Assembly (NCBI RefSeq): GCF_001499905.1
Contig: NZ_LQIS01000045.1
Coordinates: 62,001 to 126,000, forward strand
Reading direction: 5' to 3'
Source: Mycobacterium sp. GA-1285
Lineage (GTDB): Bacteria > Actinomycetota > Actinomycetes > Mycobacteriales > Mycobacteriaceae
Length of the DNA stretch: 64,000 bases
In this document: piece after piece, positions 9,536-18,305 of the stretch
Layout: the number at the start of each line of letters is the position of its first letter
Position numbering within the stretch: position 1 is the stretch's first letter
Position numbers and translations under genes: made by a program
Notes under the pieces: generated by a model
Seen by the model: only the letters and a program-made list of their open reading frames with translations
The model's database searches: none
Told to the model about the DNA's origin: nothing

Positions 9536-11797
9536 TCAGAACGTGCTCGTCGGGCGGACGCTGTTGGCGAGGTCCACCAGCGCGTAGCGGTGCGCCTGGG
9601 TCGGCGCCACCCGTGCCAGGGCGCGCAGCGAGGCCTCCACGCCCAGCTGCAACCCGTGTTCGGTGAACGGGAACCCGAGGATGTGGTTGGTGCTCGCGGT
9701 GTTGTCGGCCAGCCAGTCCATCGCGGTGCCCAGCACCAGCGCACGGATCTGCAGAACCCGCGGCTCGGTGTCGGGCAACGCCTCGACGCGCCGCGCGGCG
9801 TCCCGGATCTGCTGTTCGGTGATCTCGCTCGACGATCGACCGGACAGCAGGGTGACCGCACTGGTCAATCGGGCCGTCGTGAAGTGGCGGGACATCGCGG
9901 GCACCTTGTCGAGGGTCTTCACCGCATCGTCGCGCTCACCGGCGGCCGATTGCGCGCGCGCCAGTCCGAACCCCGCCGAGATCACCCCGTTGTCCGTCGA
10001 CCACACGGTCTTGTAGAACTTGCCCGCGTCCGGGGTGCCGGCCAGCTCGGCGGTGGCCGCCAAAGCCAGCTTGGGGGCCAGCTCGCCGGGCATCGTGTCG
10101 AGCACCTCGGTGAAATGCTTTGTCGCCGAGTCATAATCGGCGGTCAGGAGTTCGGAGACGGCCTTGAACCAGACGAGCCGCCACGGCCAGCCCACCCGCC
10201 CGGCGAGATCGTCGAGCTTGCGGGTGGCCTTGGCGACATCGCCGAGATCGAGCAGTGCGCGCACTTCCATCAGCGGCAGTTCGACGGAGTCCGACAGATC
10301 GATCCCTTCGGAGTCCAGCGCCCCGTGCCTGGCCGCGCGCAGCTGGTCGAGGGCCTGCACGGGCTGGCTCACCACGCTGGCCGACAGCACCGGCGCGCCG
10401 ACGTCGGTGGGGTCCACCAGGGGTACGGGCAGCGCCCTGACGATCTCCTGAGCCGTCAGTCGTTCGGAGTGCACCTGCCCGTCGAGATAGACGTCGGTGT
10501 GGGCGACCAGAAGATCGATGCCGAACGTGGACCGCGTTGGCGAAAAGACCGTGGACAGACCGGGTTTGGGTGACCCGGTGTCCTTTGCGACCACTTCGCG
10601 CAGCACGCCGAGCAGCTGCCCGGACATCTCGTCGGCGCTGCCGAAGCGCCGCCGCGGGTCCGGATCGATCGCCCGGCGCAACACCCGGCCGAACGAGTCG
10701 TACTCGGCCAGCACCGGATCGTCCTCGGGCAACCCGTCGACATAGCGGCCCTTGCGCGTGCGCAGTTTGAGGGTCAGCGCCGCGAGCGTGCGGCCGACGG
10801 TGTAGATGTCGGTGGCAACCGTCGGCCCGGTCCGCACGATCTCGGGTGCCTGATATCCGGGAGTGCCGTAGAGATAGCCGAACGAGTTGATGGTCGACAC
10901 CGCGCCGAGGTCGATGAGCTTGAGCTGTTCCTCGGTGATCATGATGTTCTCGGGCTTGAGGTCGTTGTAGGCCAAGCCGATCGAGTGCAGATAGCCCAGC
11001 GCGGGCAGTATCTCGAGCATGTACCCGATGGCCTGGGCCACCGGCAGCTTCTCGCCCCTGGCCTGTTTGAGCGAGGTGCCGCCGACGTACTCCATCACGA
11101 TGTAGCCCACGGGGTTGCCGTGCTGGTCGGCGTGCTCGACGAAGTTGTAGATCTTCACGATGCCGGGATGGGTGACCTCGGCGAGGAACTGCCGCTCGGC
11201 CATCGCGATCTTCTGCGCCTCGGCGTCGCCGGAATGCACCAGACCCTTGAGCACGACGGGTCGTTCGTTGACGTTGTGGTCGAAGGCCAGGTAGACCCAC
11301 CCGAGGCCACCGTGCGCGATGCAGCCCTTGATCTCGTACTGGTCGGCGACCATGTCCCCCGGGTTCAGTTGCGGCAGAAAGGAGTACGGACTACCGCAGT
11401 GCGGACACCACCCTTCCGACCGGGCGGGCTTGCCATCGCTGGAGCGGCCGACCGGGCGTCCGCAGTTCCAGCAGAACCGCTTCTTCTCCGCGACCACCGG
11501 GTTGGTCATCAACGCTTCGAGGGGGTCCTTGGCCCGCACCCGCGGGATCTCGACCAGCCCGCCGCCCAGCCGGCGCGTGCGCGACAGCGCCCGCGTCGTC
11601 GAGGTGGTGTGCTCCTGTGGCTCGGTCTCCCCGGTGCCCACCGACGCGCTGTCGTCGTCGTCGAGGTGGGGCCGGAACACCGCCTCGGTCGCCATCGGGC
11701 GGATGGTCGACGCCGAATCCATGCCCATGTCGTCGAAGCTCGCGGGTTGGGTGCCCGGATCCTCGTCGTCGAAGTCCTCCAACTGGGTCTCGGCCAT
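9536..11797 (-). CDS. pknG: serine/threonine protein kinase PknG
   Basis: 753 aa starting MAETQLEDF; the longer open frame to 12169 is only antiparallel reading of glnH. A rubredoxin-like zinc/iron site uses Cys109, 112, 131 and 134. The kinase domain (about 150-400) has the Lys of VVLKG (184), the unusual catalytic loop YNDLKPEN (Asp279) and DLG (296-298) in place of DFG, as in known PknG. A C-terminal TPR region follows. PknG phosphorylates GarA to control glutamate and TCA metabolism. Its ATG overlaps the glnH stop (ATGA), placing it last in the glnX-glnH-pknG operon, which senses amino acids outside the cell. Confidence 0.95.
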   Translation of the reverse strand: MAETQLEDFDDEDPGTQPASFDDMGMDSASTIRPMATEAVFRPHLDDDDSASVGTGETEPQEHTTSTTRALSRTRRLGGGLVEIPRVRAKDPLEALMTNPVVAEKKRFCWNCGRPVGRSSDGKPARSEGWCPHCGSPYSFLPQLNPGDMVADQYEIKGCIAHGGLGWVYLAFDHNVNERPVVLKGLVHSGDAEAQKIAMAERQFLAEVTHPGIVKIYNFVEHADQHGNPVGYIVMEYVGGTSLKQARGEKLPVAQAIGYMLEILPALGYLHSIGLAYNDLKPENIMITEEQLKLIDLGAVSTINSFGYLYGTPGYQAPEIVRTGPTVATDIYTVGRTLAALTLKLRTRKGRYVDGLPEDDPVLAEYDSFGRVLRRAIDPDPRRRFGSADEMSGQLLGVLREVVAKDTGSPKPGLSTVFSPTRSTFGIDLLVAHTDVYLDGQVHSERLTAQEIVRALPVPLVDPTDVGAPVLSASVVSQPVQALDQLRAARHGALDSEGIDLSDSVELPLMEVRALLDLGDVAKATRKLDDLAGRVGWPWRLVWFKAVSELLTADYDSATKHFTEVLDTMPGELAPKLALAATAELAGTPDAGKFYKTVWSTDNGVISAGFGLARAQSAAGERDDAVKTLDKVPAMSRHFTTARLTSAVTLLSGRSSSEITEQQIRDAARRVEALPDTEPRVLQIRALVLGTAMDWLADNTASTNHILGFPFTEHGLQLGVEASLRALARVAPTQAHRYALVDLANSVRPTSTF

Positions 11798-12759
11798 CAG
11801 TCGGTGTACCTCGCGACCGGAGGAGCAGGCGCCGGCCCGAGCACCGTCAACCACTTGCGGTACAACGTGTTCCAGGTGCCGTCGCGGCGGATTCGTTCGA
11901 GCGTGCCATTGACGAACCGGACCAGGCCGGTGTTCTGCTTGTTGACCCCGATGCCGTAGGGCTCCTGGTTGAGGCTCGGGCCGACGATGTGCAGATAAGG
12001 ATCCTGTGACACCAACCCGGCGAGGATCGAGTCGTCGGTGCTGACCGCGTCGACCTGCCGCTGCTGCAACGCCACCAGGCAGTCGGCCCATGCGACCACC
12101 CCGACGATGATCGGCGGCGGCGTGATCTGGCGGATCCGCTCCAGAGACGTCGTGCCCTTCGCGACGCACACGCGGCGACCCGAGAGGTGCGACGCCTGCC
12201 GGATCGTCGAGTCGCGCGGCGCAAGGATGCGTTGATTGGCCGTCAGGTAGGACGTCGAGAACCCGATCAGCTTCTTGCGTTCGCAGGTGATGGTCATGGT
12301 CTTGACGACGACGTCGACCTGATTGTTCTGCAGTGCGGCAATGCGATCCGCTGACGACAGGATGCGGTACTCGACCTGCGAGGGGGTTCCGAAGATGTCG
12401 CGGGCGATCTCACCGGCGATGTCGACGTCGAACCCGGTGATCTGCCCGGTGATCGGGTCGCGGAATGAAAACAGGTTGCTTCCGATGTCCAGGCCGACGA
12501 TCAGCCGTCCGCGCGCGCGGATGTTCGCGACGGCCCCCTCCGCCTCGGCCCGACTGCCGAACGGGCGAAGGCTCGCCATGCGATCGCAGTCCTCGGTGTC
12601 CTCCCCGGGCGGCCGCACCGGTTGCGGTGGCAACTCCTCCATACCCGCCGGGGTGGGCGGCGCAAGCGTCACGCCGGGTGCGGAAACCACCGACGCCGCC
12701 TGCCCGCACCCGCTCAGCAGCAGCGTGGCGGCGAAGAGGATGCCCAAGAACCTGATCAC
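11797..12759 (-). CDS. glnH: glutamine/amino-acid binding lipoprotein GlnH
   Basis: 320 aa. The N-terminus has a lipobox (LLLSGCGQ) and the remainder is a periplasmic binding protein family 3 fold (LIVGLDIGSNLFSFRDP, GFDVDIAGEIARDIFG, ILSSADRIAALQNNQVDVVV). In mycobacteria GlnH binds Asp/Glu-type ligands at the cell surface and signals through GlnX to PknG. The start overlaps the upstream glnX stop and its stop overlaps the pknG start, a tightly coupled operon. Confidence 0.93.
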   Translation of the reverse strand: MIRFLGILFAATLLLSGCGQAASVVSAPGVTLAPPTPAGMEELPPQPVRPPGEDTEDCDRMASLRPFGSRAEAEGAVANIRARGRLIVGLDIGSNLFSFRDPITGQITGFDVDIAGEIARDIFGTPSQVEYRILSSADRIAALQNNQVDVVVKTMTITCERKKLIGFSTSYLTANQRILAPRDSTIRQASHLSGRRVCVAKGTTSLERIRQITPPPIIVGVVAWADCLVALQQRQVDAVSTDDSILAGLVSQDPYLHIVGPSLNQEPYGIGVNKQNTGLVRFVNGTLERIRRDGTWNTLYRKWLTVLGPAPAPPVARYTD

Positions 12760-14075
12760 CGGTACTCACTCAGCCTCGGCCACAACCCCAGCGCCACCGC
12801 GACCGCGGCGACGACGCTGAGCACCGCGGCGCCGACGGTCGCACCGGACAGCACCCGGTGTGCGTCGATGATGTCGTCGCGGAGTTGTCCGCGGCTTTCT
12901 TCGATGCCCTGGCTCAACGCCGCGTCGAGCTTGTTGAACGCGGGCGTGGAGTCGTCCGCCCCCGTGCCCAGCGCCACCTGCGTGGCGGCCTGGTAGTTGC
13001 CGACGCTGATGTAGGCGTTGATCCGGTCGTCGGCGGCGCGCCAGCGCTTCAACAACTGCTCGGCCTCGGCGAGGTCGGTCTTGTCGATGGCGTCATCGCG
13101 GGCCAGATAATCCGAAAGCTGCTGCTGCATCATGTCGATGCGCTGGTAGTACGACTGTTTGCGTACCGTCTCGTCGCCGCGCCGGATCAACGACAGCGTC
13201 TCGTCGGCGCGGGCCTGCTGCGCGGTGATCGCCAGGTTCGTCACGGTCTTCAACGACTCGGCGGCGGTGTCCTTGGCGCTGCGGCTGTCGGAGGTCGAGA
13301 TGACCAGTGCCGTGCCGACCCAGATCAACATCGTCAGAACGGCCAGGCCGCCCGCGACGAAGCCGATGTTGATCCGCCTGCGGGTGCGTCTGGCCAGCCA
13401 ACGGTTGGCGAACACCCCGAACAGCAGGGTCGCCAGCACCACCAGGATGACCGGACCGGGAATGCGGGTGGACGCGCTGGTCTCGACGTCCACTCGCGCC
13501 GAGGTCTCCTCGTAGAGACGTTCGGCCCCGGGCAGGATCTGTGTCTGCATCAACGCCGACGCCTCAGACAGGTACGACGAACCCACCGGGTTGCCCGAAC
13601 GGTTGTTGGTGCGTGCGGTCTCGACCAAGCCCGTGTACACCGACAACTCCGCGTTGATGCGACCGAGCAGTTGCACCAGGTCCTCGTCGGTGAGCCCGCT
13701 CGACGCCCGGGTCACCGCCACCGACGCGTCCGTGATCGCCTGCTCGTACCGTTGCCGGACGTCGCGCGGTTCCGCGCCGGCGATGAAGGCCGTGGCCGCG
13801 GCGGCGTCGGCGACGGACAGCTTCGTGTAGAGCTGCCCGGCGGCGAAAGACAGCGGTTCGGTGTGGTTGAGCACCGTCATGAGCGCCTGCTGCCGGTCGT
13901 TGATCGTCGTCGAGGTGGCGAACGCGCTGGCGATGACCAGCGCGGACAACACGATCCCGATGGTCAGGATCCGGCCGGGGGTGGTCCACAGGAACCACCA
14001 GCGTTGTTGTGCCGACGTCGACGGCGACCGCGACGCGAGCGGCTCCGTCGACGGGTGCGCCAACTCCACAGTCAC
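12756..14075 (-). CDS. glnX: transmembrane signalling protein GlnX (Rv0412c-like)
   Basis: 439 aa. A first transmembrane helix (TIGIVLSALVIASAFATS, about 36-53), an extracytoplasmic helical segment, two central hydrophobic segments (VILVVLATLLFGVFANRWL and GFVAGGLAVLTMLIWVGTAL) and a final helix (GAAVLSVVAAVAVALGLW) give a four-helix sensor without a catalytic domain. In the GlnH-GlnX-PknG chain it is proposed to pass the ligand signal across the membrane. It is the first gene of the operon and its GTG/ATG lies in a short divergent region with mutT3. Confidence 0.88.
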   Translation of the reverse strand: MTVELAHPSTEPLASRSPSTSAQQRWWFLWTTPGRILTIGIVLSALVIASAFATSTTINDRQQALMTVLNHTEPLSFAAGQLYTKLSVADAAAATAFIAGAEPRDVRQRYEQAITDASVAVTRASSGLTDEDLVQLLGRINAELSVYTGLVETARTNNRSGNPVGSSYLSEASALMQTQILPGAERLYEETSARVDVETSASTRIPGPVILVVLATLLFGVFANRWLARRTRRRINIGFVAGGLAVLTMLIWVGTALVISTSDSRSAKDTAAESLKTVTNLAITAQQARADETLSLIRRGDETVRKQSYYQRIDMMQQQLSDYLARDDAIDKTDLAEAEQLLKRWRAADDRINAYISVGNYQAATQVALGTGADDSTPAFNKLDAALSQGIEESRGQLRDDIIDAHRVLSGATVGAAVLSVVAAVAVALGLWPRLSEYR

Positions 14076-14186
14076 GTGCGCGCGGACCTCATCAGCATCG
14101 CTTTCCGGCTCGTCGTTCCGACCGCTCCCACTCTATGAAAGAAGTCTAAGAGTTTCCGGGAGGCCGGGCGGTCCTATTGTTGAGGC

Positions 14187-14687
14187 GTGCGTGGCGACGG
14201 TGACGGATGGGTGGTGTCCCAGGGCCAGGCCTATTGGGGTCGGTACGGCGCGGCCGGTCTGCTGCTGCGAGCCCCTGGCCACAACGGCACCCCGGTGGTG
14301 CTGCTCCAGCACCGGGCGGCCTGGAGCCACCAGGGCGACACCTGGGGTCTGCCCGGCGGTGCCCGCGACAGCCACGAGACCGCGGAGCAGGCGGCCATCC
14401 GGGAGGCTCATGAGGAAGCGGGACTTCCGGCGGGGCAGTTGACGGTGCGCAAGGTGGTGGAAACCAAGGTCGTCGCCGGCGACGGCGTCAGCTGGACCTA
14501 CAGCACGGTCATCGCCGATGCGCCGGCGATGCTGCAGACCGTTGCGAATCGCGAGAGCGCCGAATTGCGCTGGGTCGCCGTCGATGACGTCGCGAAGCTG
14601 CCGCTGCACCCCGGCTTCGCCGCCAGCTGGCAGCGGTTGCGCGACGAGTTCGCCTCGATCCCGCTCCTGGTCAATCCGCAGCTCTGA
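14187..14687 (+). CDS. mutT3: Nudix hydrolase MutT3
   Basis: 166 aa from a GTG start. The Nudix box is complete: GGARDSHETAEQAAIREAHEEAG has the G-x5-E-x7-R-E-x2-E-E-x-G spacing. Mycobacterial MutT3 hydrolyses oxidised dGTP derivatives and helps sanitise the nucleotide pool. It is transcribed divergently from glnX and converges on thiE, overlapping the last 17 bases of that gene. Confidence 0.9.
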   Translation: MRGDGDGWVVSQGQAYWGRYGAAGLLLRAPGHNGTPVVLLQHRAAWSHQGDTWGLPGGARDSHETAEQAAIREAHEEAGLPAGQLTVRKVVETKVVAGDGVSWTYSTVIADAPAMLQTVANRESAELRWVAVDDVAKLPLHPGFAASWQRLRDEFASIPLLVNPQL

Positions 14688-15354
14688 GTGCCGCCCTCAA
14701 TGCCGCCTTCAATGCCGCGGCCGCCGCACGCGGGTCCTCGGCCGCCGTGACCGCCCGCACCACGACGATGCGGCGCGCGCCGGCGGTCAGCACCTGCGGT
14801 AACCGGTCGGCGTCGATTCCGCCGATCGCGAACCACGGCTTGTCCGTACCCAGTTGGGCGGTGTGCCGGACCAGGTCCAGGCCGGGCGCCGGGCGGCCCG
14901 GTTTGGTCGGGGTGGGCCAGCACGGGCCGACGCAGAAGTAGTCGACGGCCTCGTTCACCGCCGCCGCGACCTGGTCCGCGTCGTGGGTGGATCGCCCGAT
15001 CAGCGGCCCGTCGCCGACGATGCGGCGCGCCATCGCCAGCGGAAGGTCATCCTGGCCCAGATGGAGCACGTCGGCGCCGGCGGCCAGCGCGATGTCGGCG
15101 CGGTCGTTGACGGCCAGCAGCGCGCCGTGGCGCCGGGCCGCGTCGGCGAGCACCTCGAGGGCCTCGAGTTCTCCACGCGCCTCCAACGGGCCGAACCGCT
15201 GTTCGCCCGGCGAACCCTTGTCACGCAGTTGGATGAGGTCGACCCCGCCGGCGAGGGCGGCGTCGGCGAATTCCGCGAGGTCGCCGCGCTCGCGCCGGGC
15301 GTCGGTGCACAGGTACAGCGATGCGCCGGCCAGGCGTTCCCGAAGTCGGTGCAC
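14671..15354 (-). CDS. thiE: thiamine-phosphate synthase
   Basis: 227 aa. The TIM-barrel motifs LIQLRDKG, LLAVNDRADIALAAGADVLHLGQDDL and GRSTHDADQ and the C-terminal AIGGI identify ThiE, which joins HMP-pyrophosphate and thiazole phosphate to give thiamine phosphate. It is transcribed leftward, divergent from thiO, and is not behind the TPP riboswitch that serves thiO. The final Ala-rich tail (AAALKAALRAALRAAD) is low complexity. Confidence 0.93.
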   Translation of the reverse strand: MHRLRERLAGASLYLCTDARRERGDLAEFADAALAGGVDLIQLRDKGSPGEQRFGPLEARGELEALEVLADAARRHGALLAVNDRADIALAAGADVLHLGQDDLPLAMARRIVGDGPLIGRSTHDADQVAAAVNEAVDYFCVGPCWPTPTKPGRPAPGLDLVRHTAQLGTDKPWFAIGGIDADRLPQVLTAGARRIVVVRAVTAAEDPRAAAAALKAALRAALRAAD

Positions 15355-15404
15355 ACCGCGACGCTAGCGACTCGTCGGTCGGGCCGTGGCCGGCGGGTAC
15401 TGTG

Positions 15405-15503
15405 GGTTGACGAACGCGGGAGTCCCGGGCGGGGACTGAGAGTGGGCATTCGTACCTGCCCTTACCGTCGCACCTGATCCGGGTCATGCCGGCGAAGGGA
15501 GGG
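15405..15503 (+). promoter_or_regulatory. TPP riboswitch (THI element) upstream of thiO
   Basis: The leader has the TPP aptamer signatures in order: CGCGGGAGTC near 15414, GGACTGAGAGTGGG at 15433-15446, CCCTTACC near 15459 and the thi box CACCTGATCCGGGTCATGCC at 15470-15489 with GCGAAGGGAGG following. The 3' end carries the thiO Shine-Dalgarno, so ligand binding can hide the ribosome site. It should repress thiO-thiS-thiG when thiamine pyrophosphate is abundant. Confidence 0.9.
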
Positions 15504-16517
15504 ATGTTGACCACAGCGAGCCTGGCCGTGATCGGCGGCGGTGTCATCGGATTGGCCGTGGCGCGGCGTGCGCTGACCGCCGGCTGGGATGTCCGGGTGC
15601 ACCGCACCGATGATCGCGGTGCGTCGTGGGTCGCGGGCGGCATGCTCGCACCCCACAGCGAAGGCTGGCCCGGCGAGGAGAAGCTGCTTCAGCTCGGCCT
15701 GGAGTCGCTGCACATGTGGCACGACGGCTTCCTCGACGGGTTACCCGACGATGTGGTCACCGCACGCGGATCGTTGGTGGTCGCCGTCGACCGCGCCGAC
15801 GCGGCCGACCTCAAAACGGTGGGCGAGTGGCTTGCGGCCCAAGGGCATCCGGTGACGGCGACGACGTCCGCCCGCGACATCGAACCGCTGCTCGCCCAGG
15901 GCATCCGGCACGGATTCCGTGCCGAAACCGAACTGGCCGTTGACAATCGGCTGCTGGTGCGAGCCTTGGCCGTGCTGTGCGAACGGCTCGGTGTGCAGTG
16001 GGGGCCGCCCGTGTCCGACCTCGCCTCGGTGCATGCGGATGCCGTCGTGATCGCGAACGGCATCGACGCGCCGACATTGTGGCCCGACCTACCCATTCGG
16101 CCGGTCAAGGGTGAGGTGTTGCGGTTGCGGTGGCGCCGCGGCTGCATGCCGGTGCCGCAGCGGGTCATTCGGGCCCGGGTGCACGGCAGGCAGGTGTACC
16201 TGGTTCCGCGGGCCGACGGGGTCGTCGTCGGCGCGACGCAGTACGAACACGGTCGCGACACCGCCCCCGCGGTGACGGGAGTGCGCGAACTGCTCGACGA
16301 TGCCTGCGCGGTGATGCCTGCGCTGGGCGAATACGAACTCGCTGAATCCGCGGCGGGTTTGAGGCCGATGACGCCGGATGGATTACCGCTCGTCGAACGC
16401 CTCGATGAGCGCACACTGGTCGCGGCGGGCCACGGGCGCAACGGCTTTCTTCTCGCGCCCTGGACGGCCGAGCGGATCGCGGCCGAACTCGACGTCACGA
16501 TTGGAGCGACACCATGA
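15504..16517 (+). CDS. thiO: glycine oxidase ThiO
   Basis: 337 aa starting MLTTASLAVIGGG. The open frame starts 18 bases earlier at an ATG that belongs to the conserved riboswitch core, so 15504 (or the TTG at 15507) is preferred. The FAD motif VIGGGVIGLAVARRA, the family DRGASWVAGGMLAPHSEG and the C-terminal GHGRNGFLLAPWTAE fit ThiO, which oxidises glycine to dehydroglycine for thiazole assembly. It is first in thiO-thiS-thiG. Confidence 0.92.
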   Translation: MLTTASLAVIGGGVIGLAVARRALTAGWDVRVHRTDDRGASWVAGGMLAPHSEGWPGEEKLLQLGLESLHMWHDGFLDGLPDDVVTARGSLVVAVDRADAADLKTVGEWLAAQGHPVTATTSARDIEPLLAQGIRHGFRAETELAVDNRLLVRALAVLCERLGVQWGPPVSDLASVHADAVVIANGIDAPTLWPDLPIRPVKGEVLRLRWRRGCMPVPQRVIRARVHGRQVYLVPRADGVVVGATQYEHGRDTAPAVTGVRELLDDACAVMPALGEYELAESAAGLRPMTPDGLPLVERLDERTLVAAGHGRNGFLLAPWTAERIAAELDVTIGATP

Positions 16518-16562
16518 CGCCCACGCGAGGAGCAAAACCATGACGCGCACGCGAGGAGCAAA
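16511..16562 (+). repeat. 26-bp tandem duplication of the thiS ribosome-binding region
   Basis: Two head-to-tail 26-base units (16511-16536 and 16537-16562) differ at one base. Each carries an ATG and a GAGGAG, so the unit duplicates a start-codon plus Shine-Dalgarno module between thiO and thiS. The first ATG overlaps the thiO stop and opens a 9-codon frame; the second ATG at 16540 is in frame with thiS and would add nine residues (MTRTRGAKT). Confidence 0.85.
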
Positions 16563-16566
16563 AACC

Positions 16567-16764
16567 ATGAAAGTAGTTGTCAACGACGAAGCGGTGGAAG
16601 TCGACGCGACGACGACGGTCGCAGCGCTGCTGGAGCGTCTCGGTTTTCCGGAGAAGGGGATCGCCGTCGCGGTGGACTGGTCGGTGCTGCCCAAATCGGA
16701 CTGGGACACCGCCTTGTCGGAAGGCGCTCGCGTGGAGGTGGTGACGGCGGTGCAGGGTGGCTGA
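16567..16764 (+). CDS. thiS: sulfur carrier protein ThiS
   Basis: 65 aa ending in Gly-Gly, the ubiquitin-like tail that is thiocarboxylated to carry sulfur to ThiG. The start at 16567 (MKVVVNDEAVEV) has GAGGAG eight to ten bases upstream; the in-frame ATG at 16540 would lengthen it by nine residues. Its 3' end overlaps the thiG GTG start by eight bases, which couples translation of the two partners. Confidence 0.92.
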   Translation: MKVVVNDEAVEVDATTTVAALLERLGFPEKGIAVAVDWSVLPKSDWDTALSEGARVEVVTAVQGG

Positions 16765-17515
16765 TTCGAAGCTGACCATCGCCGGTCGTGAGTTCGGTTC
16801 GCGGCTCATCCTGGGCACCGGAGGCGCGGCCAACCTCGCGGTGCTCGAAGAGGCGCTTGTCGCATCGGGCACCGAGCTCACGACTGTGGCGATGCGGCGC
16901 GTCGACGCCGACGGCGGGACCGGCGTGCTCGCGCTGCTCGACCGGCTGGGCATCACGCCGTTGCCGAACACCGCCGGTTGTCGCGGCGCGGCCGAGGCGG
17001 TGCTGACGGCCCAACTCGCCCGCGAGGCGCTGCGCACCGACTGGGTGAAACTGGAAGTCATCGCCGACGAACGAACGCTGCTGCCCGACGCCGTCGAATT
17101 GGTCAGGGCGGCTGAGCAATTGGTCGACGACGGTTTCACCGTGCTGCCCTACACCAACGACGATCCGGTGCTCGCGCGCCGGCTCGAGGACGTCGGATGC
17201 GCGGCGGTGATGCCGCTGGGTTCGCCGATCGGAACGGGGCTGGGAATCGCAAACCCGCACAACATCGAGATGATCGTCGAGTCGGCTTCGGTGCCCGTGG
17301 TGCTCGACGCGGGCATCGGCACCGCGAGCGACGCCGCGATGGCGATGGAGTTGGGATGTGACGCCGTGCTGTTGGCCACTGCCGTGACACGCGCCGCCGA
17401 TCCGCCGACCATGGCGGCGGCGATGGCGGCAGCGGTCACCGCCGGTCATCTGGCACGCCAGGCGGGCCGCATCCCGAAGCGGTTCTGGGCTCAGGCGTCC
17501 AGCCCGGCTCGATGA
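16757..17515 (+). CDS. thiG: thiazole synthase
   Basis: 252 aa from a GTG start inside the end of thiS. RLILGTGGA, RRVDADGG, the Schiff-base Lys in TDWVKLEVI, CAAVMPLGSPIGTGLGI and VVLDAGIGTASDAAMAMELG are all characteristic. ThiG builds the thiazole phosphate ring from deoxyxylulose phosphate, dehydroglycine from ThiO and the ThiS thiocarboxylate. The stop overlaps the next gene start in ATGA. Confidence 0.95.
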   Translation: MADSKLTIAGREFGSRLILGTGGAANLAVLEEALVASGTELTTVAMRRVDADGGTGVLALLDRLGITPLPNTAGCRGAAEAVLTAQLAREALRTDWVKLEVIADERTLLPDAVELVRAAEQLVDDGFTVLPYTNDDPVLARRLEDVGCAAVMPLGSPIGTGLGIANPHNIEMIVESASVPVVLDAGIGTASDAAMAMELGCDAVLLATAVTRAADPPTMAAAMAAAVTAGHLARQAGRIPKRFWAQASSPAR

Positions 17516-18294
17516 GTCGGTATGTCGCACTGGGCAGTTCGATGGCGGCGGGTCCCGGGATCGGACCCCGCGCCGACGGCGCACCCTGGGCCGCCGGCCG
17601 CTCGGCGCGTAACTATCCGCACCTGGTCGCCGCGAAGCTAGGTCTCGACCTCGTCGACGTGACGTACTCCGGCGCGACCACCGCGAACGTCCTGCGTGAG
17701 GCGCAACACTGTGCGCCGCCCCAGATCTCGGCGCTGACCGGATCCGAAGAACTGGTGACGGTGACCATCGGTGGCAACGATGTCGGGTACGTGCCGATGC
17801 TCTTCGCCGCGGGCCTGCCACGGGCTCTCCGCAGGTTGCCGCTGCTGGGCGGTGTGCTGCGCGCTCAGCTGGACCCGCAAGCGCGCGAGGACGCGCTGAC
17901 AGAGGTCGCCGCGGCGCTCGAGGAGGTCGGCCGGACCCTGCGCGCCCGCTCACCACGCGCGATGGTGCTGTTCGTGGACTACCTCACGTTGCTACCGCCA
18001 CCGGGTGACTCGGCGCCACCGCTGTCCGACGCCGACGTCGCGACCGGCCGCCACGTCGCCACCACGCTGGAACGGCTGACCGCGGAGGCGGCCTCGGTCA
18101 CCGGCTGCGGACTCGTTCGGGCCGCCGAGCACAGCCGCGCGCATCACGCGTGGTCGGCCGAACCGTGGACGACACGGTTCGGGGCGCCGTTACCGGGCAG
18201 GCCCGCGCCCCTGCACCCCAATGCGGCGGGCATGCGGGCCGTGGCCGACCTCGTCGTCGCGCAGGTGACGGGCGAGGGATCCGAGCGACGCTAA
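17512..18294 (+). CDS. SGNH/GDSL-family hydrolase
   Basis: 260 aa. Block I reads YVALGSSMAAGPG (Ser nucleophile), block III is TIGGNDVGY (Gly and Asn of the oxyanion hole) and the C-terminal LHPNAAGM gives the catalytic His, as in SGNH esterases. No signal peptide is apparent. It overlaps thiG by four bases and so rides at the end of the thi operon, although no thiamine role is known to me; its substrate is unknown. Confidence 0.85.
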   Translation: MSRYVALGSSMAAGPGIGPRADGAPWAAGRSARNYPHLVAAKLGLDLVDVTYSGATTANVLREAQHCAPPQISALTGSEELVTVTIGGNDVGYVPMLFAAGLPRALRRLPLLGGVLRAQLDPQAREDALTEVAAALEEVGRTLRARSPRAMVLFVDYLTLLPPPGDSAPPLSDADVATGRHVATTLERLTAEAASVTGCGLVRAAEHSRAHHAWSAEPWTTRFGAPLPGRPAPLHPNAAGMRAVADLVVAQVTGEGSERR

Positions 18295-18305
18295 CGTAGT
18301 GGGCG

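Noticed and set aside
9536..12169. 877-codon frame extending pknG upstream
   Set aside because: The extra 124 codons are antiparallel-type Arg-rich translation overlapping glnH; the ATG at 11797 overlaps the glnH stop and starts the known PknG N-terminus.
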